From DAIOSQ01 sp036752465 (lineage in GTDB: Bacteria > Pseudomonadota > Gammaproteobacteria > Legionellales > Legionellaceae), in contig DAIOSQ010000069.1 in NCBI GenBank assembly GCA_036752465.1, positions 1 to 10,355 of the forward strand: a stretch of DNA of 10,355 bases. Reading direction: 5' to 3'. The notes under the pieces are model-generated. The model was not told the origin of the DNA and made no database searches. It saw only the letters and a list, made by a program, of their open reading frames with translations. The translations under genes and the position numbers were made by a program. Positions 1-7,735 of this stretch are shown piece by piece (position 1 is the stretch's first letter; each line of letters begins with the position of its first letter).

Positions 1-77
1 TAATCCATCAATTATCGTGAAAAAATCACCATCAAATTACGTGAGCACGCTCAGCTGCTTTGTACATGTCAAACACA

Positions 78-2657
78 CTAGAGGCTTATAAAGCCAAGCT
101 TACCATCATGACAAGTGACTTCTATCGTTTGTCCCGCCTGAAACTTTCCTTGTAACAATGCTTCAGCCAAAGGATTTTCCAGTTGCTGCTGGATTATTCT
201 TTTCAACGGGCGGGCGCCATACACCGGATCAAAACCTGCCGCGGCCAAATGGGATAACGCTTGTGGACAGATGTTCAAAGTCATGTTCATCGACTGCAAC
301 CGCTCTTGCAAATATTTAAGTTGTACCCGGGCAATGGCTTCTATATGTGCCTGAGACAAACTATGAAACACCACACAATCATCGATGCGATTAATAAATT
401 CTGGCCTGAAATGTTGGCCAACAAGCTCCATCACTGCTTGTTTAATGTGCTCGTAATCCTGGCTTTTACCCAGCTCTTGAATCACATGTGACCCAAGATT
501 CGAGGTCATGACAATCACGGTATTGCGGAAATCTACCGTTCTGCCCTGACCATCGGTTAGTCGTCCATCATCCAACACCTGCAATAAGATATTGAAAACA
601 TCGCTATGTGCCTTTTCTACTTCATCCAGTAAAATCACTGCATAAGGTCGTCGTCGAATCGCTTCCGTAAGATAGCCGCCTTCCTCATAACCGACGTAAC
701 CTGGAGGTGCGCCAATCAATCTGGCCACCGAATGTTTTTCCATAAACTCTGACATGTCGAGACGAATCATAGCATCTGTGGTATCAAACAAAAATGCTGC
801 CAAGGCTTTACACAGCTCGGTTTTACCCACACCGGTTGGACCTAAAAATAAAAACGAGCCGATCGGCCGATTGGGATCAGACAAGCCAGCACGTGATCGT
901 CTAATCGCATTCGACACCGCCGCTATCGCTTCATCCTGACCTATCAAACGTTTGTGTAAAGATTCCTCCATATGCAATAGTTTTTCTTTTTCGCCCTCCA
1001 ACATTTTGGCGACTGGTATGCCAGTCCATTTGGAAACAACCTCAGCAATTTCTTCATCGGTAACCGCATTGCGTACCAACTTGGTTTCAGTTTGTTCTTG
1101 TTGCCCTACCGCTTTGAGCTGTTTTTCCAATTCAGGGATCCGACCGTATTGCAATTCCGACATGCGCGTTAAATCACCGGCACGTCGTGCTATTTCTAAC
1201 TCATTCCGAGCTTTTTCCAGCGATTCTTTGAGGTGAGTCGCCCCCTGCAGTATGGCCTTTTCAGATTTCCAAACCTCTTCAAGATCAGCAGCACTTTTTT
1301 CCAATTGACTAATGGCCAATTGTAAATCCTCAAAACGCTTTTTCGACGCTTCATCATGTTCTTTTTTCAGCGCTTCACGCTCAATTTTTAATTGGATCAA
1401 GCGCCGGTCCATTTTGTCTAAGGCTTCTGGTTTAGAATCTATTTCCATGCGGATCAGACTGGCCGCTTCATCAATCAAATCGATGGCCTTGTCGGGTAAT
1501 TGTCTGTCCGTGATATAGCGATGCGACAGCGTAGCGGCTGCAACAATGGCCGGATCCGTAATCTCCACACCATGGTGCACTTCATAACGTTCTTTTAAAC
1601 CACGCAAAATAGCAATGGTATCTTCAACATTAGGCTCATTCACCAATACTTTTTGAAACCGTCGCTCTAAAGCTGCGTCTTTTTCAATATACTGACGATA
1701 CTCATTTAAGGTAGTCGCACCGATACAATGTAACTCGCCACGCGCCAAAGCTGGTTTCAGCATATTACCCGCATCCATCGCACCTTCGGCTTTACCAGCC
1801 CCTACCATCGTGTGTAACTCATCAATAAATAGAATAATTTGTCCTTCCTGTTTGGCAAGATCTTTGAGCACAGCTTTAAGACGCTCTTCAAACTCGCCGC
1901 GATATTTTGCGCCCGCTATCAATGCGCCCATATCAAGGGACAATAAGCGTTTTTGCTTTAAACCTTCCGGTACTTCGCCATTGATAATGCGTTGTGCAAG
2001 ACCCTCCACAATGGCAGTTTTGCCGACACCTGGCTCACCTATCAATACGGGATTATTTTTGGTTCGTCGTTGCAAGACTTGAATGGTACGTCTGATTTCA
2101 TCATCTCGCCCAATCACCGGATCCAGTTTACTTTGCTCAGCGCGTGCAGTTAAATCGATGGTGTATTTAGCCAAAGCTTGCCGCTGCTCCTCAGCATGCG
2201 CATCCTCGACCCGCTCACCGCCACGCACCGCTTGAATCGCCTGTTCTATGGCCACACTACTCCCGCCACATGCGGTGATCCAACGCGCCAGATTACAGCT
2301 GTTATCTTGACTGGCAGCTAAGACAAATAACTCACTAGAAATGTATTGATCTTTGCGTTGCTGCGCCAACTTGTCGGTTAAATTCAATATGCGATTAAGC
2401 GCATTGGATACATGAATCTCACCGCCAATACCAGATACTTTGGGCATTTTCAGGAGACCATCCTCCAGCAAGTTCATAAATTTTGCCATATTGACATTGG
2501 CTTTGGTCAATAATGCTTGGGTGCCCCCGCCAGTCTCAGCCAACAAAGCGGACATTAAATGCTCAGGCTCAATAAAGCCATGATCCGCGCCAAGCGCTAG
2601 GGATTGTGCATCCGCCAGCGCCAGTTGAAATTTTGATGTAAATTTATCCATTCGCAT
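78..2657 (-). CDS. clpB: ATP-dependent chaperone/disaggregase ClpB
   Basis: Cytosolic Hsp100 AAA+ hexamer that threads aggregated proteins through its pore and works with DnaK/DnaJ/GrpE. The protein has 859 residues, close to the 857 of E. coli ClpB, and is complete. Domains in order: Clp N-domain (about 1-145); first AAA+ module with Walker A GEPGVGKT at 207-214, Walker B ending in DE at 279-280, and an arginine-finger region near 330-333; the coiled-coil M domain (about 405-525) that marks ClpB rather than ClpA or ClpC; second AAA+ module with Walker A GPTGVGKT at 606-613, pore loop GYVG at 653-656 and Walker B LLDEVE at 676-681; then the C-terminal small domain with ARPLKRII. It lacks the IGF/LGF loop expected of ClpP partners, as for the family. 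The start MRMDKF matches the E. coli N-terminus MRLDRL and has GAGAGG about 8 nt upstream. It is divergent from the sppA-like gene, with an 88-bp spacer. All catalytic residues appear intact. Identification is very secure. Confidence 0.98.
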   Translation of the reverse strand: MRMDKFTSKFQLALADAQSLALGADHGFIEPEHLMSALLAETGGGTQALLTKANVNMAKFMNLLEDGLLKMPKVSGIGGEIHVSNALNRILNLTDKLAQQRKDQYISSELFVLAASQDNSCNLARWITACGGSSVAIEQAIQAVRGGERVEDAHAEEQRQALAKYTIDLTARAEQSKLDPVIGRDDEIRRTIQVLQRRTKNNPVLIGEPGVGKTAIVEGLAQRIINGEVPEGLKQKRLLSLDMGALIAGAKYRGEFEERLKAVLKDLAKQEGQIILFIDELHTMVGAGKAEGAMDAGNMLKPALARGELHCIGATTLNEYRQYIEKDAALERRFQKVLVNEPNVEDTIAILRGLKERYEVHHGVEITDPAIVAAATLSHRYITDRQLPDKAIDLIDEAASLIRMEIDSKPEALDKMDRRLIQLKIEREALKKEHDEASKKRFEDLQLAISQLEKSAADLEEVWKSEKAILQGATHLKESLEKARNELEIARRAGDLTRMSELQYGRIPELEKQLKAVGQQEQTETKLVRNAVTDEEIAEVVSKWTGIPVAKMLEGEKEKLLHMEESLHKRLIGQDEAIAAVSNAIRRSRAGLSDPNRPIGSFLFLGPTGVGKTELCKALAAFLFDTTDAMIRLDMSEFMEKHSVARLIGAPPGYVGYEEGGYLTEAIRRRPYAVILLDEVEKAHSDVFNILLQVLDDGRLTDGQGRTVDFRNTVIVMTSNLGSHVIQELGKSQDYEHIKQAVMELVGQHFRPEFINRIDDCVVFHSLSQAHIEAIARVQLKYLQERLQSMNMTLNICPQALSHLAAAGFDPVYGARPLKRIIQQQLENPLAEALLQGKFQAGQTIEVTCHDGKLGFISL

Positions 2658-2681
2658 ATTGCTGCCTCTCTGCTATTTTAT

Positions 2682-2710
2682 TTGTCACGGGCTTATCTAT
2701 ATCGTAAAAT
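2682..2710 (+). promoter_or_regulatory. Sigma70-like promoter for the sppA-like gene
   Basis: TTGTCA at 2682-2687 and TAAAAT at 2705-2710, separated by 17 bp; each hexamer matches consensus at 5 of 6 positions. A transcript would start near 2717, giving a leader of about 29 nt. Seen in the sequence; activity is inferred. Confidence 0.55.
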
Positions 2711-2737
2711 GTATGTTCTTCATATCCAATATTCAAG
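2708..2737 (-). promoter_or_regulatory. Candidate clpB promoter (heat-shock or sigma70 type)
   Basis: On the minus strand CTTGAA (2737-2732) resembles the sigma32 -35 element, followed after 17 bp by ATACATTTT (2714-2706), which shares only the CATTT part of the sigma32 -10 consensus; the spacing is slightly long. The same stretch reads as a weak sigma70 promoter, TTGAAT-17 bp-TACATT. clpB is a sigma32 gene in many gammaproteobacteria, which favours the first reading, but the sequence alone does not decide. Confidence 0.35.
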
Positions 2738-2745
2738 TATAACTC

Positions 2746-3699
2746 ATGAAAAAGAATCCCGCCGTTGACACCGCTAACCCGCAAGCCCTACTCAATCAAA
2801 TCGTCTTCGACTATATGCGCGAACAAACACGCAAAAAACGTTGGCGTTGGGTGTTGCGTATCCTCATACTCTTAGCGGTAGGCGCGCTGGCCTATGCCCT
2901 GATTAGCGAAAATAACGAAGACCGCTTGCTGCGCACCACCCCGCACGTCGGTTTGATCGATATCAAAGATGGTATTTTTGAAGCCCAAGAAGCCGGCGCA
3001 GATAATTTCAGCAAAAGCATGGCAAGAGCGTTTGCCAATGCCAACATGCGCGCAATGATTTTGCGGATCAATAGCCCGGGTGGCAGTCCGGTCCAGGCAG
3101 ATTACATCTACAATCTCATCAAACAATACCAAAGCAAATACCCCCAAACTAAAATTTATGCGGTTTGTGTCGATATTTGTGCTTCTGCCGCCTATTATGT
3201 CGCAGCTGCCGCCGATGATATTTACGCCAATCCAGCAAGCTTAGTCGGCTCTATCGGGGTACTTTATAACGGGTTTGGTTTTGTTGACACCATGCAAAAA
3301 CTAGGGGTCACACGTCGTCTAGAAACCGCTGGCAGCAACAAAGGCTTTATGGACCCTTTTTTACCCATCAACCCCGCTCAAGAACAGAAAATGCAAGTCA
3401 TGTTAGACTTGATTCATCAACGTTTTATCGCCAAGGTCAAAGAAGGTCGTGGCGATCGCTTGAAAGTCAATGATGACATGTTTTCTGGTCTCTTTTGGAC
3501 CGGTACACAAGCAAAAGACCTTGGCTTGATTGATGGCTTTGCCAGCAGTGGTCAATTGGCACGCGATATCATCAAGCTTGAGAAAATAGTTGATTACTCT
3601 GAGAAAACCAACGTTTGGGAGCAAATGGCGAAAAACATTGGTATGTCAGCAGCTAACCAGCTGCCAAAAGCGCTTGGCTTGCGGCCGACTATTCAGTAA
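2746..3699 (+). CDS. sppA: Signal peptide peptidase SppA/SohB-type S49 serine protease
   Basis: Membrane-anchored S49 protease expected to degrade cleaved signal peptides and other membrane-released peptides, with its catalytic domain outside the cytoplasm. The protein has 317 residues, the single-domain (36K) form rather than the 67K tandem E. coli SppA. A basic cytoplasmic stretch (RKKRWRW, about 29-35) precedes one membrane helix at about 36-53. The S49 signature NSPGGS lies at 109-114. The predicted nucleophile is Ser147 in CASAAYY, followed by ANPASLVGSIGV, and the general base is Lys199 in GSNKGFMDPF, giving the Ser-Lys dyad of the family. The SAA after the nucleophile replaces the more usual SGG. 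The start is fixed by an in-frame stop just upstream. The gene converges on kdsB and its last 11 bp overlap it. SppA is favoured over SohB on length and on the PGGSP and GSIGV motifs; the symbol is less certain than the family. Confidence 0.9.
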   Translation: MKKNPAVDTANPQALLNQIVFDYMREQTRKKRWRWVLRILILLAVGALAYALISENNEDRLLRTTPHVGLIDIKDGIFEAQEAGADNFSKSMARAFANANMRAMILRINSPGGSPVQADYIYNLIKQYQSKYPQTKIYAVCVDICASAAYYVAAAADDIYANPASLVGSIGVLYNGFGFVDTMQKLGVTRRLETAGSNKGFMDPFLPINPAQEQKMQVMLDLIHQRFIAKVKEGRGDRLKVNDDMFSGLFWTGTQAKDLGLIDGFASSGQLARDIIKLEKIVDYSEKTNVWEQMAKNIGMSAANQLPKALGLRPTIQ

Positions 3700-4429
3700 C
3701 AATAAGTCTGGCACGCGCCAAGTCTTCAGGCGTGTTGATATCTTGTAATGGCGGGACACAGGCCTCAGCAACTTTAATTCGATACCCCGCCCAGAGGATC
3801 CGCAACTGCTCTAACGCTTCAATGGTTTCTAACGCACAGGCCGGCATTTGTACATAGTCCAGCAAAAAAGCTGCTCTATACGCATACAACCCAATATGCC
3901 GGTAAACATGCGCCAATGAAGTAGCCGCATCACGATGATGGGGAATAGCACTTCTCGAGAAGTAAAGTGCGTATTGCTGCTGATCGCGCACCACTTTAAC
4001 CACATCAGGATTATGCAATTGTGCCAGTGTTTGCAGTGGGTAACATAAAGTCGCCATCGGCGCAGAGGTTGTACTCAAGGTATGCGCCACTTGATGAATC
4101 AATTGCGGATCAATCAAGGGCTCATCTCCTTGCACATTCACCACAATATCATCCGCCTGTAACCCAAGGATGCGCACAGCTTCCGCCAATCGATCGCTGC
4201 CGGTCGGATGGGTCGTTTGGGTCATGACGGCATGGCCACCAAACCCCTGAACAACCTCGAGAATCGACCGACTGTCGGTGGCGATGGTTACGGTTGTGGC
4301 CTTGGCCAATAATGCTTGCCGATAGGTACACTCAATGATGGTTTGTCCTGCCAGTTGCTGTAACAACTTACCCGGAAAGCGTGTCGATCCTAATCTCGCT
4401 GGGATAATGATATGAAAAGGTATAGGCAT
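3689..4429 (-). CDS. kdsB: 3-deoxy-manno-octulosonate cytidylyltransferase (CMP-Kdo synthetase)
   Basis: Cytosolic enzyme that activates Kdo with CTP to CMP-Kdo, the donor used by WaaA to add the inner-core sugar to lipid A; the organism is therefore expected to make LPS. The protein has 246 residues, against 248 in E. coli. Motifs in order: nucleotide-binding IIPARLGSTRFPGK at about 8-21; ATDSRS at 50-54; HPTGSDRLAEA at 74-84; VNVQGDEP at 97-104, with the Mg-binding Asp at 102; YALYFSRSAIP at 153-163; HIGLYAYR at 178-185; ALEQLRILW at 205-213; and the C-terminal NTPEDLARAR. All match the E. coli enzyme closely. It is the last gene of the ferredoxin-yoaA-tsaB-ycaR-kdsB run and starts 12 bp after the ycaR stop; the order ycaR-kdsB is also seen in E. 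coli. Its 3' end overlaps the convergent protease gene by 11 bp. Confidence 0.97.
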   Translation of the reverse strand: MPIPFHIIIPARLGSTRFPGKLLQQLAGQTIIECTYRQALLAKATTVTIATDSRSILEVVQGFGGHAVMTQTTHPTGSDRLAEAVRILGLQADDIVVNVQGDEPLIDPQLIHQVAHTLSTTSAPMATLCYPLQTLAQLHNPDVVKVVRDQQQYALYFSRSAIPHHRDAATSLAHVYRHIGLYAYRAAFLLDYVQMPACALETIEALEQLRILWAGYRIKVAEACVPPLQDINTPEDLARARLIVTE

Positions 4430-4441
4430 AAAACTAATTTC

Positions 4442-4621
4442 TCACAATTTGTCTGTTTCTTCTAGAGAAAGCATACGCGCTTCATGTTCCAACATCACCG
4501 GAATGCCGTCTTTGATGGGAAACGCCAACCGATCAAAACGACAAATCAATTCTTTGGCTTGCAAGATTAAACGTCCTTTACACAACGGGCAAATCAAAAT
4601 TGCCAATAATTTCTTATCCAT
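4442..4621 (-). CDS. ycaR: YcaR/UPF0434 family Trm112-like small zinc-finger-type protein
   Basis: A 59-residue protein of the Trm112/UPF0434 family; E. coli YcaR has about 60. It begins MDKKLLAILICPLCKG, with the CPxC pair at Cys11 and Cys14 and a further Cys at 27 in ELICR, followed by the family motif RLAFPIKDGIPVML and EARML. The eukaryotic and archaeal relatives activate methyltransferases, but the role of the bacterial protein is not settled, so none is claimed here. The ATG at 4621 is chosen over longer in-frame starts because the protein then aligns with YcaR from its first residue, and AGGGGGA lies about 5 nt upstream. The start overlaps the tsaB stop by 8 bp (ATGGATAA), so the two are probably translationally coupled. 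Confidence 0.93.
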   Translation of the reverse strand: MDKKLLAILICPLCKGRLILQAKELICRFDRLAFPIKDGIPVMLEHEARMLSLEETDKL

Positions 4622-5309
4622 ACGGTCCCCCTGCTTGGTTAGCTGCCACCGAGTATACCACATCATTGCGCACATACGTGGGCAATGCATCACCTGCGGC
4701 ACAGGCTTGTGCAAGCCCCTTTTGCACGACTAACAGCAAATCACGTGCGTGCGGATGAATAGTCTGCTGCAGAAAAATCCGCGCTTGTAATGCTGGCGGC
4801 AACTGCATGTTAAACGTTGCCACGCCAACCCCAATGAGCGCTATCGGGTGATCCCCCGCCAGCTGTATATCCGCAACCGCAGATACTTGTTGCGGCACTT
4901 GCTGTTGCAAGGTTTGATCATATAACGACCAATATACTTGTTGCATACGTGCATCCATCATGCTCAACAAAACAGCCTCTTCCGGAATAACCTCATGCTG
5001 ACATAACGCCGCTGCAATCGCCTGTAAATCACTAACCGGATATAATGCTAAATCATGCGCAAATCCAAGGCCCTTAGCGACTGCACAAGCCACCCGTAGC
5101 CCAGTGAAACTACCAGGTCCACACCCAAAAGCGATGCCATCCAATTGTGCCAGTGATACACCACTCGCTTGCAGCAAATCGTCAATCATCGGCAACAAAG
5201 TTCTGGCCTGCTCCTTGGTTTGATATTGCTCCTTAACCATCAGTTGTTGATCACACAACACAGCAACACTGGTCATATCCGTGGCCGTATCAATCGCTAG
5301 CATCTTCAT
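4614..5309 (-). CDS. tsaB: tRNA threonylcarbamoyladenosine biosynthesis protein TsaB
   Basis: Partner of TsaD and TsaE in the complex that transfers threonylcarbamoyl from the TsaC product to A37 of ANN-decoding tRNAs (t6A). TsaB is an inactive-fold paralogue that scaffolds TsaD. The ATG at 5309 gives MKMLAIDTATD and 231 residues, the same length as E. coli TsaB (MRILAIDTATE). Motifs: GCGPGSFTGLR at about 62-72, DARMQQVYW at 119-127 and a C-terminal PTYVRNDVVY. An open frame continues further upstream inside yoaA but does not align with the family. GGGGT lies about 8 nt upstream of the start, which sits inside the end of yoaA with a 20-bp overlap. The yoaA-tsaB order is the same as in E. coli. 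Identification is secure; the choice between the ATGs at 5309 and 5303 is not decided by sequence alone. Confidence 0.95.
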   Translation of the reverse strand: MKMLAIDTATDMTSVAVLCDQQLMVKEQYQTKEQARTLLPMIDDLLQASGVSLAQLDGIAFGCGPGSFTGLRVACAVAKGLGFAHDLALYPVSDLQAIAAALCQHEVIPEEAVLLSMMDARMQQVYWSLYDQTLQQQVPQQVSAVADIQLAGDHPIALIGVGVATFNMQLPPALQARIFLQQTIHPHARDLLLVVQKGLAQACAAGDALPTYVRNDVVYSVAANQAGGPYG

Positions 5310-7267
5310 TGTCAGTACCCCAAGTTTGTATAAATTGCAAAACAGTCGCTTCATTACGAGTTTTGGGCATGTTAGGCAAACTGGCAAGGATCAGGCGGCC
5401 ATACTCCCGTGCCGTTAAGCGCGGATCGGCAATCACCAACACACCTTTATCATGCATGTCCCGAATAAGCCTGCCTGCACCTTGCTTCAGCATTAACACG
5501 GCCTCTGGCAACGAAATCGCTGCAAACCCCGAAATACCGCGCGCTTTCAATTGTAACATTTTACCATGAATCACTGGATCCTGCGGGTTAGCAAAAGGCA
5601 ATTTATCGATCACCACACACGACAAAGCCTCGCCTTTGACATCAACGCCCTCCCAAAACGTCGTCGTACCCAAGAGCACCGCATTGCCAAACTGGCGAAA
5701 CTTGGCCAATAAAATCGGCTTCGCTTCCTGCCCTTGCACCAACATGGGAAAATTAATCACAGGCGCCAACAATTGCGCCATTTCCTGCAGCCCCTTATGA
5801 CTGGTAAACAACAAAAAACATCGCCCCTGACACGCAGCAATCAAGCGCAATACTGGTGTCAATAAATATTCATAGTAACGCCTATCATTAGGATCAGGTA
5901 ATCCACGCGGCAAATATAACAGCGCTTGGTTTTGATAATCAAAAGGACTGGCTAATTGCAACGTTTTCGCATGCGGGATCCCCAATTGTGTGACAAAGGG
6001 GGCAAACGATTGTGCCACAGTTAACGTAGCCGAAGTCAAGACATAAGCCCGCAGCTCGCTTGCCAAAAGCGTTTGTAATAGTACGGCAACATCGAAAGGT
6101 GTCGCATGAAATACCACATGTTGTTTAAAACGCTCGACCCACCGAATATACGACCACTCCCTATTCTCAAATTGCAACAAAGTACGCTGGCATAACGCTA
6201 AGCGGTCCCGGCAACGTTTCAAGCCAACTTGCTCTTCATCCAACCCCGCAAAACACTGTGCCCAAACAACCATCACTTGATGTAGCGCCTGCCAGGCTTG
6301 AATAAACTCAGGCAAACGCCAGACTTCATCAAATGATACACGTTCCGCTTNNNNNNNNNNCCCCAGCCAATACGTGCGATAACCCAGCAATTGCCTGGTC
6401 AAATTGCACACTCAACGCTTTCAAAGGTTGATTGACTAAATCTAACAATGGCCATTCCCGTATGGTATCGTCTAACAGCGCACGCAATTGTCCTGTGCCG
6501 ACGCGTTCACCGTGAAAATAGCTGGCAATTTCCGCTAATTGATGTGCCTCATCAAAAACCACCACATCAACCCCTGGTAAAAGCTCTGGGATCCCCTCCT
6601 GTTTTAGCCGACCATCGGCAAAAAAAAGATGGTGATTGATCACCACCACTTGCGCATCTAATGCACGTTTACGCGCTTTCACCAAAAAACATTGACCGTA
6701 TTGCGGGCAGCTGCCCCCTAAACAATTGTCTATGGTTGACGTAACATATGACCAGACCTGGGCATCTTCAGCAATCTCTGGTAGTTCATTGCGCTCACCA
6801 TCTCGCAATTGTGCCATTCTTTCGCGAATATAAATAAAATCATTTGCGACCTGCGCACTTTGAAATTGCCCTTCGTTGGCAAACAAATCCAAGCGATAAC
6901 GACAGATATAATTCGCACGTCCTTTTAGATTTTGTATGCGTACTGGGAGTTTAAGGGCTTGAATAAGGACCGGTAAATCTTTATAAAACAGCTGATCTTG
7001 CAGGGTTTTGGTGGCGGTAGAAATCAAGGCTTTTTTGCCACTGAGCAAAGCAGGTACCAGATAAGCAAATGTCTTGCCGGTACCGGTACCCGCTTCTGCA
7101 ACCAGTATGCTTTTTTCGGTAATGGCTTGCATGATCGCACAAGCCATCGTTACCTGAATGTCGCGCGGTGCGAAATCAGGTATTGCCTGGGCTAAACGGC
7201 CACCTGCGCCCAAGACACGCTGACAATGGGTGATGGCATCATCAGCCAGTTCCGCTATTTCTCCCAC
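5290..7267 (-). CDS. yoaA: YoaA-type ATP-dependent DNA helicase (XPD/DinG family), interrupted by an N gap
   Basis: Superfamily 2, XPD/DinG-like iron-sulfur helicase; the E. coli homologue works with the HolC (chi) subunit in repair of blocked forks. The upstream part (302 residues) has Walker A AEAGTGTGKT at about 57-66, cysteines 122, 182, 187 and 193 in the 4Fe-4S arrangement (ICRYR, then CLGGSCPQYGQC), and motif II DEAH at 239-242. The downstream part (352 residues) has TSATLT, FWEGVDVKG and motif VI QGAGRLIR. Together they give about 654 residues, against about 636 in E. coli YoaA. The Ns at 6351-6360 put the two parts in different frames; they join in one frame only if the true gap is a multiple of 3. 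The start used is GTG at 7267, inside the ferredoxin gene (13-bp overlap) and without a Shine-Dalgarno sequence; a later start is possible, since the conserved region begins at about residue 22. yoaA beside tsaB matches E. coli. Confidence 0.93.
6351..6360. other. Assembly gap (ten N) inside yoaA
   Basis: Ten undetermined bases. The protein frame on the 7267 side ends in SHVLAG with one extra base before the gap, and the frame on the other side resumes with two bases before AERVSFDEVW. Continuity needs a gap length divisible by 3, so ten is a placeholder. The combined length, close to the family norm, argues that little or nothing is missing. Confidence 0.95.
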
Positions 7268-7590
7268 TCTGGTTGTAAATATTGACGTTTATCCGGCACC
7301 TCTTCCCAGTCTTTAGCATCGGCAGGTGCATCCTTCTTGGTCGTAATGTTAGGCCATTGTTGTGCTAATGTTGCATTAAGCTCAATAAATTCTTTTTGAT
7401 CTTCAGTGACATCATCTTCGGAAACAATCGCATTGACCGGACACTCTGGCTCGCACAAGGCGCAATCGATGCACTCATCTGGATGAATCACTAAAAAATT
7501 AGGCCCTTCGTAAAAGCAATCTACCGGGCAAACCTCGACACAATCAGTGTATTTGCATTTGATACAGCTTTCAGTAACGACAAATGTCAT
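7255..7590 (-). CDS. fdxA: 7Fe ferredoxin (3Fe-4S plus 4Fe-4S), Azotobacter FdI type
   Basis: Small soluble electron carrier of 111 residues with one 3Fe-4S and one 4Fe-4S cluster. It begins MTFVVTESCIKCKYTDC and keeps all nine cysteines of Azotobacter vinelandii FdI at the same spacing: 9, 12, 17, 21, 25, 40, 43, 46 and 50. By comparison with FdI, Cys 9, 17 and 50 should hold the 3Fe cluster and Cys 21, 40, 43 and 46 the 4Fe cluster, with 12 and 25 free. The C-terminal extension (LNATLAQQWPNITTKK) is also FdI-like. The ATG at 7590 is chosen over a TTG 12 bases upstream because that TTG belongs to TTGAGG, the Shine-Dalgarno site 7 nt before the ATG, and because FdI starts there. It is the first gene of the run, and its 3' end overlaps yoaA by 13 bp. 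Its redox partner is unknown; coupling to the Fe-S helicase downstream is only positional. Confidence 0.96.
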   Translation of the reverse strand: MTFVVTESCIKCKYTDCVEVCPVDCFYEGPNFLVIHPDECIDCALCEPECPVNAIVSEDDVTEDQKEFIELNATLAQQWPNITTKKDAPADAKDWEEVPDKRQYLQPEWEK

Positions 7591-7622
7591 GATAATCCTC
7601 AACCATCACCTTTATTCGGGTT

Positions 7623-7651
7623 ATTAGAGCATATCCTTGGCACGCTCGCAA
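7623..7651 (-). promoter_or_regulatory. Sigma70-like promoter for the fdxA-yoaA-tsaB-ycaR-kdsB run
   Basis: On the minus strand TTGCGA (7651-7646) and TCTAAT (7628-7623) are 17 bp apart, and TGC directly before the -10 makes an extended -10. The -10 matches consensus at 5 of 6 positions and the -35 at 4 of 6. No other promoter of comparable quality was noticed inside the overlapping gene run, though I did not search every junction exhaustively. Confidence 0.5.
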
Positions 7652-7671
7652 TCATCCGCACGCGCCCCCAA

Positions 7672-7700
7672 GTGACATCTCCGTTAGAACTGGTTACAAT
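7672..7700 (+). promoter_or_regulatory. Sigma70-like promoter for the GT39-like glycosyltransferase
   Basis: GTGACA (7672-7677) and TACAAT (7695-7700) with 17 bp between them; each matches consensus at 5 of 6 positions. Transcription would begin near 7707. That leaves only about 11 nt before a GTG at 7718 but about 29 nt before the ATG at 7736, which supports the ATG as the start. Its -35 lies 20 bp from the -35 of the opposing fdxA promoter. Confidence 0.5.
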
Positions 7701-7735
7701 CGCTGACACCTTTTTCTGTGGACGGCAAGACCCGC

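Larger units (their letters stand above)
2651..2745. promoter_or_regulatory. clpB / sppA-like divergent intergenic region
   Basis: Spacer between two genes that start in opposite directions. It holds a Shine-Dalgarno sequence for clpB (minus strand, GAGAGG at about 2665-2670), a plus-strand sigma70-like promoter and a minus-strand promoter candidate, whose -10 elements overlap near 2708-2710. The protease gene has no clear Shine-Dalgarno sequence before its ATG at 2746. An in-frame stop (TAA, 2740-2742) directly precedes that ATG, so no earlier start is possible. Confidence 0.6.

Noticed and set aside
1..77. TGAGC-GT-GCTCA inverted repeat with a nearby T-run as a clpB terminator
   Set aside because: The stem is only 5 bp with a 2-nt loop, and the T-run lies about 20 nt further on, so it is not a standard intrinsic terminator.
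4614..5387. Longer tsaB start upstream of 5309
   Set aside because: The extra residues come from the end of yoaA in another frame and do not align with TsaB; the ATG at 5309 gives exactly the family length and N-terminus.
5290..7267. Two separate helicase genes, one on each side of the N run
   Set aside because: Walker A, Fe-S cysteines and DEAH lie only on one side and the C-terminal helicase motifs only on the other, in the normal order and total length of YoaA.
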